A stretch of 64,000 nt of DNA from Moanibacter sp965226025 (GTDB lineage Bacteria > Verrucomicrobiota > Verrucomicrobiia > Opitutales > UBA2987): the NCBI GenBank assembly GCA_965226025.1, contig CBDDCD010000002.1, positions 806,001 through 870,000 on the forward strand, given 5' to 3'. This document shows positions 26,058-35,684 of this stretch, one piece after another. The translations under genes and the position numbers were made by a program. Each line of letters starts with the position of its first letter. The stretch's first letter is position 1. Below the pieces are notes generated by a model, which saw only the letters and a program-made list of their open reading frames with translations, made no database searches and was not told the DNA's origin.

Positions 26058-26124
26058 CAGGAGTCTGTCGGACGAACCTGGTCACTTGCGAAGCAATCGA
26101 ACGTCTAAGTCCGACAGACTCCTA
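26058..26124. repeat. Family B repeat copy B3 (67 bp)
   Basis: Starts CAGGAGTCTGTCGGACGAAC and ends GTCCGACAGACTCCTA. On the opposite strand it matches the rebuilt IS110 target copy B1 at about 60 of 67 positions by hand count. A partial further copy (ending GTCCGACAGACTCCTGG) follows to 26173. Confidence 0.85.
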
Positions 26125-26189
26125 GGTCGCTCGCGAAGTGTGCGACTGTCTGAGTTCGTCCGACAGACTCCTGGACAAATTCGAGCATC

Positions 26190-26446
26190 TTAGGAATCCG
26201 GAGTCTTTCCTTTCGACACCAACAATGCGAGCAGGTTGCCTGCAACAGACATGATCGTCTCCTCTACCGCAAGTGTGATTCCTGTCCAAAATTCCGTCGG
26301 TCCAGAACTTGGGTGGTGTATTCCTCCGACGATTCCCAGCTCCCCCGGCCTTGCGCAGGGGTATTTTCTATCCTGTCCACTAGCTGGGATCTCAATGCAA
26401 CGAGAGCGCCCAACGGCATGAGCGACGCCAGACCGTGAGTAACCAT
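26190..26446 (-). pseudogene. Decayed small membrane protein gene containing a family D end
   Basis: From ATG at 26446 the minus strand reads MVTHGLASLMPLGALVALRS, a plausible helix. It then passes through repeat D4 (NTPAQGRGS) and continues in a different frame as GPTEFWTGITLAVEETIMSV, then AGNLLALLVSK, to a TAA at 26190-26192. Both ends look like membrane segments of one small protein broken by repeat insertion and a frameshift. GGAGG lies just before the ATG. Family not recognised. Confidence 0.4.
26335..26388. repeat. Single family D end (D4)
   Basis: CCCCCGGCCTTGCGCAGGGG (from 26342) matches the outer unit of D1-D3, without a partner or a central hairpin. The block is bracketed by CCCAGCT and AGCTGGG (26335-26341, 26382-26388). 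Confidence 0.65.
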
Positions 26447-26544
26447 GTCCTCCGTATAGTTTGACTGCAATTCTCAGGAGGCTATAAAGAAAAACGCCGG
26501 ATTCATGGTAGCGTTAAGAGATCTTCTCTCTTCACTAGGATCAC

Positions 26545-27603
26545 ATGCTCGTCACAGACCCGAAGCAGCTCAAAGAAGATCTGATCGTTGAGGCCGGCAA
26601 TCTCGGTTTCGAGGTCTGCGGCGTTGCCCCGATCGACCCGCCTCTCCGTCGCGAATTCTATCTTGAATGGATTGCCAAAGATCGGCACGGGGACATGGAG
26701 TGGATGACCCGCAACAACGATCGCAGGCTCGTTCCCGCCGAGATTCTACCGGGAGCGAAATCGATTATCTGTGTCGGGCTCAACTATTACCAGAAGGAGC
26801 CCGACCGGAGAGGCAGAATCGCGAAATATGCCCTTGGCGAGGACTACCATGACCTCATGATGGGACGCCTCAAGCGGCTTTGCACTTGGTTGCGGGGGAA
26901 AGGGGGAATCAACAAACCCTATGTAGACACGGGACCGGTCTTGGAAAAACCGGTCGCGGTGGAGGCCGGTCTCGGCTGGCAGGCCAAGAGCACGATGCTC
27001 CTCAATTCGAGGTACGGCACCTGGCTCTTTCTGGGCGAAATCTTCACCACCCTGGAGATCCCCCCCCACCGGCAGGAGCGCGACCACTGCGGAAAGTGCA
27101 CTGCCTGCATCGACGTCTGTCCCACCGAAGCCATCACTGGACCCTACCAACTCGACGCTCGAAAGTGCATATCCTATCTCACCATCGAACATAAAGGTCC
27201 GATCCCCCTATCCTATCGGACCGCAATCGGAGACCGGATTTTCGGGTGCGACGACTGCCTGGACGTATGTCCATGGAACCGCTGGGCCCGCGTCACTCGA
27301 GAGACCGAACTACAATATCGTCACTATCCCGACTTGAGGGAAATGCTCGCCTGGGAGGACGAGGATTTCAGGCGCTATTTTCGCAAGACTCCAATCATGA
27401 GGCTCGGCCGTCTCAGGTGGATTCGGAATGTCTGCGTCGTGCTCGGCAATATTGGTACCGCACCCGATCTTCCCGCCTTGGGAAAATGCGCCCTAGACCC
27501 GGAACCGCTCATTGCTGAACACGCCATCTGGGCGGTCGGTAGGATCAAGGATCGCTCTCTTCCAAATCAGTCACGAACAACCACCGGAGACAGCGATCCT
27601 TGA
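26545..27603 (+). CDS. queG: Epoxyqueuosine reductase
   Basis: 352 residues. It catalyses the last step of queuosine synthesis on tRNA and is a cobalamin-dependent, iron-sulfur enzyme. The N-terminal cobalamin-binding region contains CVGLNYYQKE and KYALGEDYHD. Two [4Fe-4S] motifs are seen: CGKCTACIDVCPTEAI and CDDCLDVCPWN, with the conserved ARKCISYLTIEHKGPIP between them. The C-terminal HEAT-like tail ends LIAEHAIWAVGRI. No other queuosine gene is nearby. The final 12 codons overlap the antisense end of the broken CHASE gene. Confidence 0.95.
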   Translation: MLVTDPKQLKEDLIVEAGNLGFEVCGVAPIDPPLRREFYLEWIAKDRHGDMEWMTRNNDRRLVPAEILPGAKSIICVGLNYYQKEPDRRGRIAKYALGEDYHDLMMGRLKRLCTWLRGKGGINKPYVDTGPVLEKPVAVEAGLGWQAKSTMLLNSRYGTWLFLGEIFTTLEIPPHRQERDHCGKCTACIDVCPTEAITGPYQLDARKCISYLTIEHKGPIPLSYRTAIGDRIFGCDDCLDVCPWNRWARVTRETELQYRHYPDLREMLAWEDEDFRRYFRKTPIMRLGRLRWIRNVCVVLGNIGTAPDLPALGKCALDPEPLIAEHAIWAVGRIKDRSLPNQSRTTTGDSDP

Positions 27604-27689
27604 TCCTTTTTCGGCGCCGTAGTGCGAAGCAAAATCCGCGAAAACAACAGCGTCGTCAGAAGGCCGACGGCCAAGGCTCCCCAAGGTAG
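27567..27689 (-). pseudogene. C-terminal fragment of the broken CHASE-domain gene
   Basis: Minus-strand frame LPWGALAVGLLTTLLFSRIL, then RTTAPKKDQGS and a short tail to TGA (27567-27569). It is the second membrane helix and tail of the CHASE protein whose main part lies at 29505-30514. Both halves end in the shared 9-bp target duplication and join in frame as FLPW-GALAVG when the insertion sequence is removed. Confidence 0.75.
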
Positions 27690-29504
27690 AGCCCGTCCCA
27701 GTGGTGGAAACAATTGATTTTTAATGAGTTATGGGCAAAAAAAGGCCGGGTAGAGCTGCAAAAAGCTCGATCCGGCGAAAAAGGGCGCTTATGCTTGCGT
27801 TAGTCAAATACACAGCACGCCCTTCTCATGAAAAATATTGCCGTACAAAGCTTCCTGCGTCCAGCCCTAACTCCAGTCATTCGATGCAAAGACTACACCG
27901 TGTTTCTGGAAACAATGGAGCGGATTGACCGGGTTTTGATCGACTCCTCGCTGGAAAGGGAGGCGATCGTAAAAGCCTTGGAAGGATGGGATGAAGCGGG
28001 AGGGAAGGATCGGGAGCGACGCGCTCTAAGAGCGATAAAAGCGCTGCGGGTGGAGGTGGTGCGTCATTTACTCGGAGGGATATCCTTTCGTTGTCTGTCG
28101 CAGGAGTTGGGACGCAGTGAGCTTCTGGCTAATTTTTGCCGGGTGCGTGAGGTAGACGGGATCCGGAAAATATCGAAGAGCAGTCTGGAACGGGATTCGA
28201 AATTCTTCGACGAAGCGTATCTGAGACAGCTGCATGCAAGGATGACCGAGGTGGTGGGCAATGCTGAACATTGTGGTGAGGCAGGATTAGAGAAGCCGAT
28301 CGATACGAGGGAATGCCTGATCGACGCCACTTGCCTGGAAGCGAACATCCACTGGCCCGTGGACTGGGTCTTGCTCAAGGATGTGGGAGCAACGCTGCTC
28401 AAGGCGATCAGTCTGATCCGGCAGGCGGGAATGAAACAGCGCATGCCCCAGGGAGCAAAGGGATTGGCTCGGGAGATGAACAAACGGTGCCTGGAGATGA
28501 CGCATGCGCGTCGGTGCCGGGAGGCGGGCAAAGCGCGTAAAGGGATCCTGCGGCGGATGAAGCTATTGCTCAAGAAGATTGAGGGCCATGCCCTTCGCCA
28601 CCGTGACTTATTGGAAGCTATGTGGATGCAAAGCGATTACACCGAGAAGAAGGCGAGCCGAATCATCGAGCGAATGGATGGTATGTTAGAGCAGATACCG
28701 CAGGTCATGAAACAGGCGCACGAACGGATCATAGGGGGGCGGCAGGTGAAGAATGAGGAGAAGATCCTGAGCGCCTACGAACCTGAGATTGACGTCATCG
28801 TGCGAGGCAAGGCAGATCGGGAGGTGGAGTTTGGCAACACCCTTTATTTATGCGAGAGCGCAGAGGGATATCTGTTGGACTGGAAACTGTATGGGGGGCA
28901 GGCCCCGAGCGAATTGAAGCAGCTTTGGGAAAGTCTGGAGAGGCAAAAGGGCTTCGCTTTAGAGGAGAAGATCGAAGCGATCAGTGGGGATCGGGGCTAT
29001 GCCTCGAAGGCGGCCAGCAAGCGGCTCCAGGCAGAGGGGATTTTTGACGCCCTTACGCCCCGCAATCCACAAGAGCTCAAGGAGCGGATGGAGGAGCCCG
29101 CGCTTTGTCCGGTTGCAGCGACGACGAGGGAGCACCGAAGGCCGGATCGGAGTGCTCAAGAACCGATGGCACGGGGGCAAGATACGCAGCAAAGGCTTTG
29201 ACAACCGTAACCTTAGCGTGGCCTGGTCGGTTCTGTCCCACAATCTATGGAAAATCGCGCAGAGACTTGCGCAAGAACATGAGAAAGAGGCAACGCAGGC
29301 GGCATAGGGATCCAAGAATCGAGTCAGAGGCGCTTCCTTGGGAGAACTATCGACTCAAAGCGAGAGGAAGGGTGCTGGAAAGGTGCATAACGGATAAAAG
29401 GTAAGCTACCGAGGACGGAAGGCATGTCGTGGTCTACATAACGTGACGAAGATTGATATCGGTATCAGGCTTCCACCCAAATCCTCTCGGATTTGGGACA
29501 GCCT
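27690..29504 (+). mobile_element. DDE insertion sequence (ISNCY/IS1182-like) in the CHASE gene
   Basis: 1815 bp. Target duplication CCAAGGTAG at 27681-27689 and 29505-29513. Inverted ends: AGCCCGTCCCA on the left and AGGCTGTCCCA on the opposite strand at the right. Joining the flanks restores the reading frame of the CHASE protein across its second membrane helix, which is independent proof of the borders. The transposase has a frameshift. Confidence 0.85.
27828..29307 (+). pseudogene. DDE transposase, one frameshift near the C-terminus
   Basis: Frame one (27828-29201) holds most of a transposase of the ISNCY or IS1182-like group: an N-terminal HTH-like region (CLSQELGRSELLANFCRV), ECLIDATCLEANIHWP with the first Asp, YLLDWKLYGGQAPSELK and EAISGDRGYASKAA with the second Asp. 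After MEEPA near 29103 the expected sequence continues one base further on as FVRLQRRRGSTEGRIGVLKN, with the catalytic Glu, to the stop at 29305-29307. So a single extra base broke the gene. The family name is tentative; the DDE fold and the frameshift are clear. Confidence 0.82.
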
Positions 29505-30514
29505 CCAAGGTAGGAAGCTCCCGTGGGTGCGGCGAAACCGCGAAGTTGCTCTGATCACGATTTCCCAATCGCGATCGAGATTTCGGATCCCGCTCTGGAA
29601 ACTCATGCCTCTCCTTTTCTTCGCCTTGTCGACTTTCCGTCGGGAGGCAAGAGAGACCTTGGGCGATCCTTCAGAGATTTCGACAAAACAAAGGGAAACT
29701 CGTTGGCATCTTCAACATCGAAGAGCCAGATCTGGAGATCCTCGAGAAAGAGAAACTCCAGAGCGGCCAGGACCACATCACCGGCACGGTAGACCCCTTC
29801 GACAAAACCCAGAAGCATCTCTTTGCGCAGGGCGGGCATGGCCGGAACGGAGTGTCCCTCGTAGATCGGTTGCAGTAAAACGTAGGCATTCTGGTACCCC
29901 GACTCCTGCTTCAGGCGAAAGGGCAAAGAGACCTTGGTCTCCCCTGTAGCTCCGGCCGAGATAAGAGCGCCTTGGGATTTTGGATTGGAACTGACATCAA
30001 GTCCGAGAGCAGGACTGTTCGAGGCGTAGGGCTCGGTAAAGAGGATGGGGAAGTACTCGGAGCTGTCCTTCGCTCGAGAGTAAGTACGCATGCGGCCTTC
30101 ATCGAGAAATTGAAACTCGGCCGAATGCTCCGAGCGACCGTATGCTTCCACCTGATCGCGTTCTTCATGAGGAACTTTCGGTATCCAGTTTAAGGCCGAC
30201 AACCCGGAATTTTGGCTGACGATGGGTCCCGCCAGCGCCTCAAACTTTGATCGGGTTAGCGGGAGACTCTCCCCTACACGATGGGCAAAGGTCTTAAGCT
30301 CGCGGGCGTTCTGATCCACCGATTCCTGTACCGCCACCGCCATCGGTTCCGCGCTGGCCGAGAATCTTTCACCCAGCTCGAGTCGCTCTTCGGTCCAGAA
30401 TATCGCGAAAACGATGAGGGAGAGCACAATCCCGAGACCGCCAGAACCACAGATTCCACAAATGCACTTTTTGCTCCTTCCCAGTGCTGCTTGCTCATGC
30501 TCTTTCACACTCAT
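29505..30514 (-). pseudogene. CHASE-domain sensor protein, main part, frameshifted and split by an IS
   Basis: Starts at ATG 30514, overlapping the S9 peptidase stop (ATGA). An N-terminal membrane helix (about 21-42) is followed by a CHASE extracellular sensor domain (LSALNWIPKVPHEERD, then YFPILFTEPYASNSPALGLD, then LLGFVEGVYRAGDVV). The first frame stops at 29603. One base off, a second frame continues GMSFQSGIRNLDRDWEIVIR, then ATSRFRRTHGSFLPW, typical of the end of CHASE domains, up to the insertion sequence. The rest is at 27567-27689. The whole protein would be CHASE plus two helices with only a short tail and no kinase or GGDEF output domain. Ligand unknown; the gene is dead by two independent events. 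Confidence 0.8.
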
Positions 30515-32478
30515 GGTCGCCTGAATGGCTGAAGAAACTTATCGATTTCCCGAAATAGTTCTACCCTATTCTTTGTTTTCCTGAAGCCATGGCCCTCATC
30601 CTTCTTCACCAACCACCGGAACTCTTTGCCCGCTCTCTTCAGCTCACGCCGAAACTGCATCGGCTGCTCGATGGGAACTCGGGGATCCTGGCTGCCGTGA
30701 ATGATAAAGACCGGCGCCTGGATCCTCTGGACAAAATTCACCGGTGAATAACGCTCAAGCAGCGAACGCTCTGTCTTAGGATCCCCGATCGTTTTCGTGT
30801 AGTAGGTATAGACCGCCTCCTGCTTCCACTTCCTGCGCCAATTTATCAGCTCAACCAGATTTCCTGGCGCCGCGATACTGATCCCAAATCGATACACTTC
30901 CGGGTGCAGCACCAGCTGAGCCAAAACCGCATACCCGCCATAGCTGCTCCCCATAATACCGATTCTCTCCCAGTCCGCATACCCCTCACCGATCGCCCAC
31001 TTCACACCGTCTATAATGTCGTTCTGCATGGTCGTGCCCCACTGCTTGTCGCCCGCGTGAAGAAAGTCCCGACCATAGCCATTGGAGGATCGAAAATTGA
31101 TCTGGAAGACTGCAAATCCACGGCTGGCCAGAAACTGCACCACCGGATCATATCCCCACGAATCGCGCACCCAAGGCCCCCCGTGGGGATAGACGATGAG
31201 CGGATGCGGCGCTACCCTTTTCGTCGGGATCGTCAAATAACCGTGCAGAACAAGACCGTCCCGCGCTGTGAACTCGATCGGCCTCTGTGGGGCCAGAAGT
31301 CCAAGCTCGATTCCTTCATTTCGCGCCAGGACTTCCAGTTCGAGCTCCCCTTTACGAATAGTCAGCATTGAATAGACAACCGGATGCCTGTCCGAATAGC
31401 TCGCCACGATCAACTTTGAGTGATCTCGATTCGCGGTCACGACAACACTGTGAAGACCGGGGAACTTCGCCTCCAAATAGGACTGAATCATCCTCTTTTC
31501 CTCGTCGAACCAGTGAGCCCGCGGTTTCTCAGTCTCGTAGTAGACTCCGATGGGCCGGCGCAGAAAGTCTGACTGGACGAGATTGTAGACGTCATGCCCA
31601 TCGACTCCGAAGAGAAGGCGGCCCATGGTGCGCGATCCCGGATCATACTCGAATATGGCGGAAGCGCCCCGTCCTATGTCACTCGCTACGTAGATTAAGT
31701 CTCCGTCATAGCTGAAGGGAACCGGAGGCGGATTCAGCGGGAGGATCCGATCATGTGCGGGGGGTCCAACCGGACGCCACTTTGGCTCCCCGAAGGCAAA
31801 ATGCGCTATCCGCTCCCACTTCTCTGACCCTTTCTCACGAAAGAAGTAGGTGACGCTGCCGTCGTCATCTCTGGCCTCTCCGAGGCGGACCTCACCCTCG
31901 TGATCCGCGCGCCACCCCGTAAACGACCCCGGATTACGCTCAACTAATCGGGTTCCCCCATTGTAGATATTCATCCGGTAAAGATCGGGGAACTTCGCCC
32001 TCTCCCGATTGCTTATCACCAGAATCTCCTCAGGGCGATCAGGTAGGACATGCAGTGGCCTCGTGTAGCGAAAGACAAAATTCCCTTTACTTCGAAAAGG
32101 AGGAACGAGGGTTCTTGGTTTGGTTCCGTCCCGATTGACTGCAAAGAGACCCCAGGATTCGTTGCCATCGTGATCCATCGTAAAGAGGAGCCTCTCGTCG
32201 TTCGCCCACAGGTAATTGTTGATCGTCTGATCCGCTATCGCAGTGACTCTCGTTTTCTTCCTCGTTTCGAGATCGATCACGAAGAGATTGAGTCCCTCCT
32301 TCCAAGGACCAAGGGCAGAGACAAACTCTCCGTCAGGTGATATGCGAAACCGGGAAATCTCGGGCCCCTTGAAGAATTTCTCAACCGGGATGTCCTCACT
32401 CTCGGCCCAGATCGATGAGAGGCCGAGGAGAATCAAGACGAGAAGCATTCCTTTCAATATACGAGCCTGTTGGACCAT
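30511..32478 (-). CDS. S9 family (prolyl oligopeptidase-type) peptidase, secreted
   Basis: 655 residues. A signal peptide (GMLLVLILLGLSSIWA) is followed by a beta-propeller-like N-terminal part (about 40-390) and a C-terminal alpha/beta hydrolase domain. The catalytic triad is visible: Ser in IGIMGSSYGGYA, Asp in HGSQDPRVP, His in DEGHGF. The oxyanion region VYPHGGPWVRDSWGYDP and FRSSNGYG are typical of acylaminoacyl peptidase/DPP-like members. Family enzymes cut short peptides after Pro or release blocked N-terminal residues; the specificity here is unknown. It would have been co-transcribed with the broken CHASE gene, which overlaps it by four bases. Confidence 0.88.
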   Translation of the reverse strand: MVQQARILKGMLLVLILLGLSSIWAESEDIPVEKFFKGPEISRFRISPDGEFVSALGPWKEGLNLFVIDLETRKKTRVTAIADQTINNYLWANDERLLFTMDHDGNESWGLFAVNRDGTKPRTLVPPFRSKGNFVFRYTRPLHVLPDRPEEILVISNRERAKFPDLYRMNIYNGGTRLVERNPGSFTGWRADHEGEVRLGEARDDDGSVTYFFREKGSEKWERIAHFAFGEPKWRPVGPPAHDRILPLNPPPVPFSYDGDLIYVASDIGRGASAIFEYDPGSRTMGRLLFGVDGHDVYNLVQSDFLRRPIGVYYETEKPRAHWFDEEKRMIQSYLEAKFPGLHSVVVTANRDHSKLIVASYSDRHPVVYSMLTIRKGELELEVLARNEGIELGLLAPQRPIEFTARDGLVLHGYLTIPTKRVAPHPLIVYPHGGPWVRDSWGYDPVVQFLASRGFAVFQINFRSSNGYGRDFLHAGDKQWGTTMQNDIIDGVKWAIGEGYADWERIGIMGSSYGGYAVLAQLVLHPEVYRFGISIAAPGNLVELINWRRKWKQEAVYTYYTKTIGDPKTERSLLERYSPVNFVQRIQAPVFIIHGSQDPRVPIEQPMQFRRELKRAGKEFRWLVKKDEGHGFRKTKNRVELFREIDKFLQPFRRP

Positions 32479-32638
32479 TTATGACACTTGCATAGCGATC
32501 GGACAACCGCACACCGAACTGAACACTGAAACCCGACACCTGAAACCTACAAACGTGTGTCAACTTTTTTCGGACTGGAGAGCCTGAGCGCCGCGCCGCG
32601 ACCTGCCGGGCGCCGCAGACGGGTCTGAGATCTCCAAG

Positions 32639-35527
32639 CTAGAAGCTCTTCCGTACCTTAAAAGAAACCCTCCTCCCATACGGATCGTAGGCCCCGAAGT
32701 TAGTGTCGAAGCCTTCCGGTTCAGTCAAATTTGCCGGCGGATCGCGGTCGAGGAGATTTTTCACTCCGACAACAAGATCCAGCCCGAACCAACCTGAGTA
32801 GGTGAACTGCAGGTCGATCACGGAGTGGCTTGGCACTCTTGGAATACCGGTGAATTCGGTCCGGTATCCGGAGGTGTACCTCCAGATGAGATGGGCCGAA
32901 AGATCCCGCCCACTGCCGGCCCACTGCAGAGAGCTGTAGGTCTGATACTTTGGAATCCCGATAAAGCCGACCAGATCGACCCCCCCACTCACATAGCGAT
33001 CGACGAAAACCGAATAGTGCCGGAACCAGAAGTCACCCACGGTTTGGGTTCGATGATGGTAGTAAACCTCGAAATCCAGTCCCTGAAGGGAAACGCTCTC
33101 AAAGTTTTCATAGCTACTCTCGATGTAGTCTATTTTACCGGGTATGGTGAAGGTGACGGTTGGAGTTTCCGGTCTCACCCAAGGTTGATTCTGATCCCGA
33201 TAGACGCCCGTTTCGGCGCCACGCCCATCCAGGGCTTGTCCGAAGAGAAAGGCGGCTGGGTCCTCAAAATACAACTCCTCTTCATCCGCCAGAATTCCAA
33301 CGATCGATCGGGTCGCGATGGCATTGTCAATCTCCAGCCTCCAAGCATCGAAGCTCAAAGTCAGTTCCTTGAGAGACTTTGGGTTGTAGACCAAACCGAT
33401 GTTGAAATGTCGGGAATCCTCTGGCTCCAGTTCGGGATTTCCCGACGCCCGCACTTCTCGAGAACGAAAATCGTCGAATGGCCAAGGCTCCTCCTCGCCA
33501 AGCACTCCAAAGGTAAAGTTCTGGCGCAGGAAGTCCCTCTGCTGGACGAATCCCCGCGTCACTCCTCCGAATGCCTGCTCCAATGAAGGCGCTTGGAATC
33601 CCTCCGAGTAGGAAGCCCGCACCAGCAGACTGGAATAGGGTCGAAACTTGAGGCCCAGTTTCGGATTCGCGGTATCTCCGAAATCACTGTACTTCTCCCA
33701 CCTCACGGCGGCATGTCCCTCCAGATACCCGGTCATCGGCACCACCAGCTCGCCGTAAAGGGCGTAGACATCCCGTTCACCCTCCGCTGAGGTGCCGCCG
33801 GATCCAAAGAGGAGGAACTGCTCCGCCAATTCCGACTGTACTTGGATCATCGACTCCCCCCGAAATTCAAAGCCGAAATGACCCACCAAGGGTCCTGACT
33901 CCAGGGTGAACAGTTCGTTGCTGATGCCGGCGTTGATCTGGTAGAAGTCCCGCTCTCCCTGCCGGAGGTCGTCCGTCGTGATACTCTCGTAAATGGCCGC
34001 ATTACGATCTTCTCCCGGTCCGGAAGCGAAAGGATTCAGAGCCCCCTCGCCTGTTGCGTTCAGCGCCTCTTGAAAAAGATCCACCCGAATCAGATTCTCC
34101 GTCCTCTGCTCCACTTCGCTCTTCCCGAAAAGAAACGCGAACTCCCACTCCGCGGTGGCGCCCCATCGCCCTTTCAATCCACCGACCGCGCGAATCGAAC
34201 GCGACTGAATCTCGACTTTTCTCGGTCCCGGATCGGTCGGGCGTAAGAGAGCTTCCGTGATATCGATACCCTCCGGAGGAACCAAAGGGCCGGTAAAGAA
34301 ATTGTCGAAAAGAGGAGTTGGATTGAAGGGATTCGAACCGGGAATGACGAAGTCGCGGTCTAGCGGAGCAGGTGCGAACTGCGCCCTGGAAGTGTTGTCC
34401 TGGTAGCTGAATTCGGCGAATCCCTCGATCGAATTGGAGATCTCGTGGCTCCCCATCAGAAATACGCCGTAGCGCTCCGCCCCCGATACCAGCGTCGTAT
34501 CGGTGTTGTAATTGAACCGTTCGAACGCTTCCCTATCCTCTTCCGATCCATCCCCCCTGAAGAGATAGAGATGGTCCTCCAGGACCTGGAAGTTGGCCGG
34601 ACTTCGACGAAGACCGACAAATTCGAAGAAGCCTGGATAAGTATCCCAACCACTCAAATTGAACCCGCCTTCTTCCGAGTGATCCGGATTCTCGGAAAAT
34701 GTCCTGTCCCGCCGCATGAGTGGATCACGTTTATAGGTGTTTACCGTAACCATGATGCTGCTGCGAGCGGTCGTCTTCCCCCAGGAAAGATTGGTCCCGA
34801 AACTGTTCAGAGACTTTCCATTCGTTGTCGTTTCGTAGAAGGCGTGGAGATCGCCTCCTTCGTAGTCCTCCCTCAGGACGAAATTGATGATTCCGGCGAG
34901 CGCGTCCGATCCGTAAATCGCCGAGCCGCCGTCCTTCAGGATTTCGATCCGTTCAATGGCTCCGATCGGTATCGAGTTCAGATCGACAAAATTGTCACCC
35001 CGGGCGGTTGAAAAGGCGTAGGGCACCATTCGGCGTCCGTTCAGCAGTATCAGGGTGCCGCCCACCCCGGTCCCCCGCAAATTGGCCTGCGCCCCGTCTC
35101 CCGCAAAAGAACCGATCTGATCCGATTCCGCCACTCCGGCCGATACCGGCAGCTGCCCGATGAGTTCGGATACCTGGGTCGCCCCGCTCCGTTCGATCTC
35201 TTCCCGGCTGAGCGAAATTACGGGAACCACCTCCTCCAGGTTGATCCTCCGAATCCTTGTCCCTGTCAGGACATAGTCATCCAACTCCTCAATCTTTTCC
35301 TTCGAATCGGACTTTTTTTTCTCCTTCGTTTGCGCCTCTCCAACATCCTTCTCAGGGGCGAAAAGATCCATCGGAGGGCCGAGAACCAAACTTGAAAGCA
35401 GGACCAATCCCGCCAGTCTGATCGGCCCTGCCTTCGAAATACAAAGCCGAAACGACCGCGAGCCATTGGAGTTTCGCATTACGTTGGGTGCACTTAGGGA
35501 CATAATCAGGGGATCAACACCAAGCAT
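32639..35527 (-). CDS. TonB-dependent outer membrane receptor
   Basis: 962 residues. The ATG at 35527 was chosen for the GGAGGGG about nine bases upstream. It gives a long leader with a hydrophobic core (LAGLVLLSSLVLGPPM) at about 39-53. The plug domain begins with ELDDYVLTGTRIRR (a TonB-box-like stretch) and SREEIERSGATQVSELI. Then come NLRGTGVGGTLILLNGRRMV and ERIEILKDGGSAIYGSDALAGIIN, diagnostic for the plug, followed by many amphipathic strands ending GRRVSFKVRKSF with the terminal aromatic. Substrate unknown; such receptors import metal chelates, vitamins or glycans using TonB energy. No SusD-like partner lies nearby. Confidence 0.93.
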   Translation of the reverse strand: MLGVDPLIMSLSAPNVMRNSNGSRSFRLCISKAGPIRLAGLVLLSSLVLGPPMDLFAPEKDVGEAQTKEKKKSDSKEKIEELDDYVLTGTRIRRINLEEVVPVISLSREEIERSGATQVSELIGQLPVSAGVAESDQIGSFAGDGAQANLRGTGVGGTLILLNGRRMVPYAFSTARGDNFVDLNSIPIGAIERIEILKDGGSAIYGSDALAGIINFVLREDYEGGDLHAFYETTTNGKSLNSFGTNLSWGKTTARSSIMVTVNTYKRDPLMRRDRTFSENPDHSEEGGFNLSGWDTYPGFFEFVGLRRSPANFQVLEDHLYLFRGDGSEEDREAFERFNYNTDTTLVSGAERYGVFLMGSHEISNSIEGFAEFSYQDNTSRAQFAPAPLDRDFVIPGSNPFNPTPLFDNFFTGPLVPPEGIDITEALLRPTDPGPRKVEIQSRSIRAVGGLKGRWGATAEWEFAFLFGKSEVEQRTENLIRVDLFQEALNATGEGALNPFASGPGEDRNAAIYESITTDDLRQGERDFYQINAGISNELFTLESGPLVGHFGFEFRGESMIQVQSELAEQFLLFGSGGTSAEGERDVYALYGELVVPMTGYLEGHAAVRWEKYSDFGDTANPKLGLKFRPYSSLLVRASYSEGFQAPSLEQAFGGVTRGFVQQRDFLRQNFTFGVLGEEEPWPFDDFRSREVRASGNPELEPEDSRHFNIGLVYNPKSLKELTLSFDAWRLEIDNAIATRSIVGILADEEELYFEDPAAFLFGQALDGRGAETGVYRDQNQPWVRPETPTVTFTIPGKIDYIESSYENFESVSLQGLDFEVYYHHRTQTVGDFWFRHYSVFVDRYVSGGVDLVGFIGIPKYQTYSSLQWAGSGRDLSAHLIWRYTSGYRTEFTGIPRVPSHSVIDLQFTYSGWFGLDLVVGVKNLLDRDPPANLTEPEGFDTNFGAYDPYGRRVSFKVRKSF

Positions 35528-35635
35528 AATAAATCCCCTCCCGCCTTCGACAAAAAAACTCTTCCCTTAAACTGTCCGAATGAATGGCGGGGTCAAGTCC
35601 GCCTTTTTGCTTTAAACTTGCCACCGATTAAGAGT

Positions 35636-35670
35636 ATTCGACAAAGCTTGGAACGAAGCTTACGATAAAG
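35636..35670. repeat. Family G repeat fragment (G3)
   Basis: TTCGACAAAGCTTGGAACGA followed by AGCTTACGATAAAG resembles the right half of G1 (50168-50198). It sits just before the uridine phosphorylase start. Confidence 0.5.
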
Positions 35671-35684
35671 AACCCTGAACCCTG

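Larger units (their letters stand above)
25756..26183. repeat. Nested 428-bp palindromic repeat complex
   Basis: Outer arms of 26 bp are perfectly inverted: 25756-25781 (CGAATTTGTCCAGGAGTCTG...) and 26158-26183. Inner arms of 22 bp are also perfect: 25883-25904 (AAGAAAATGAAACTGAGATT..) and 26031-26052. Between outer and inner arms lie family A copy A3 on the left and family B copy B3 on the right. The central 126 bases are unique and contain no gene I recognise. Confidence 0.85.

Noticed and set aside
27690..27713. LFPPLGRA as native CHASE protein sequence before the second helix
   Set aside because: These codons lie inside the insertion sequence; the target duplication shows that the native sequence is GSFLPW-GALAVG.
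29406..29606. Independent 66-codon gene on the minus strand
   Set aside because: Its first part is the frameshifted end of the CHASE gene and its second part is the end of the insertion sequence.
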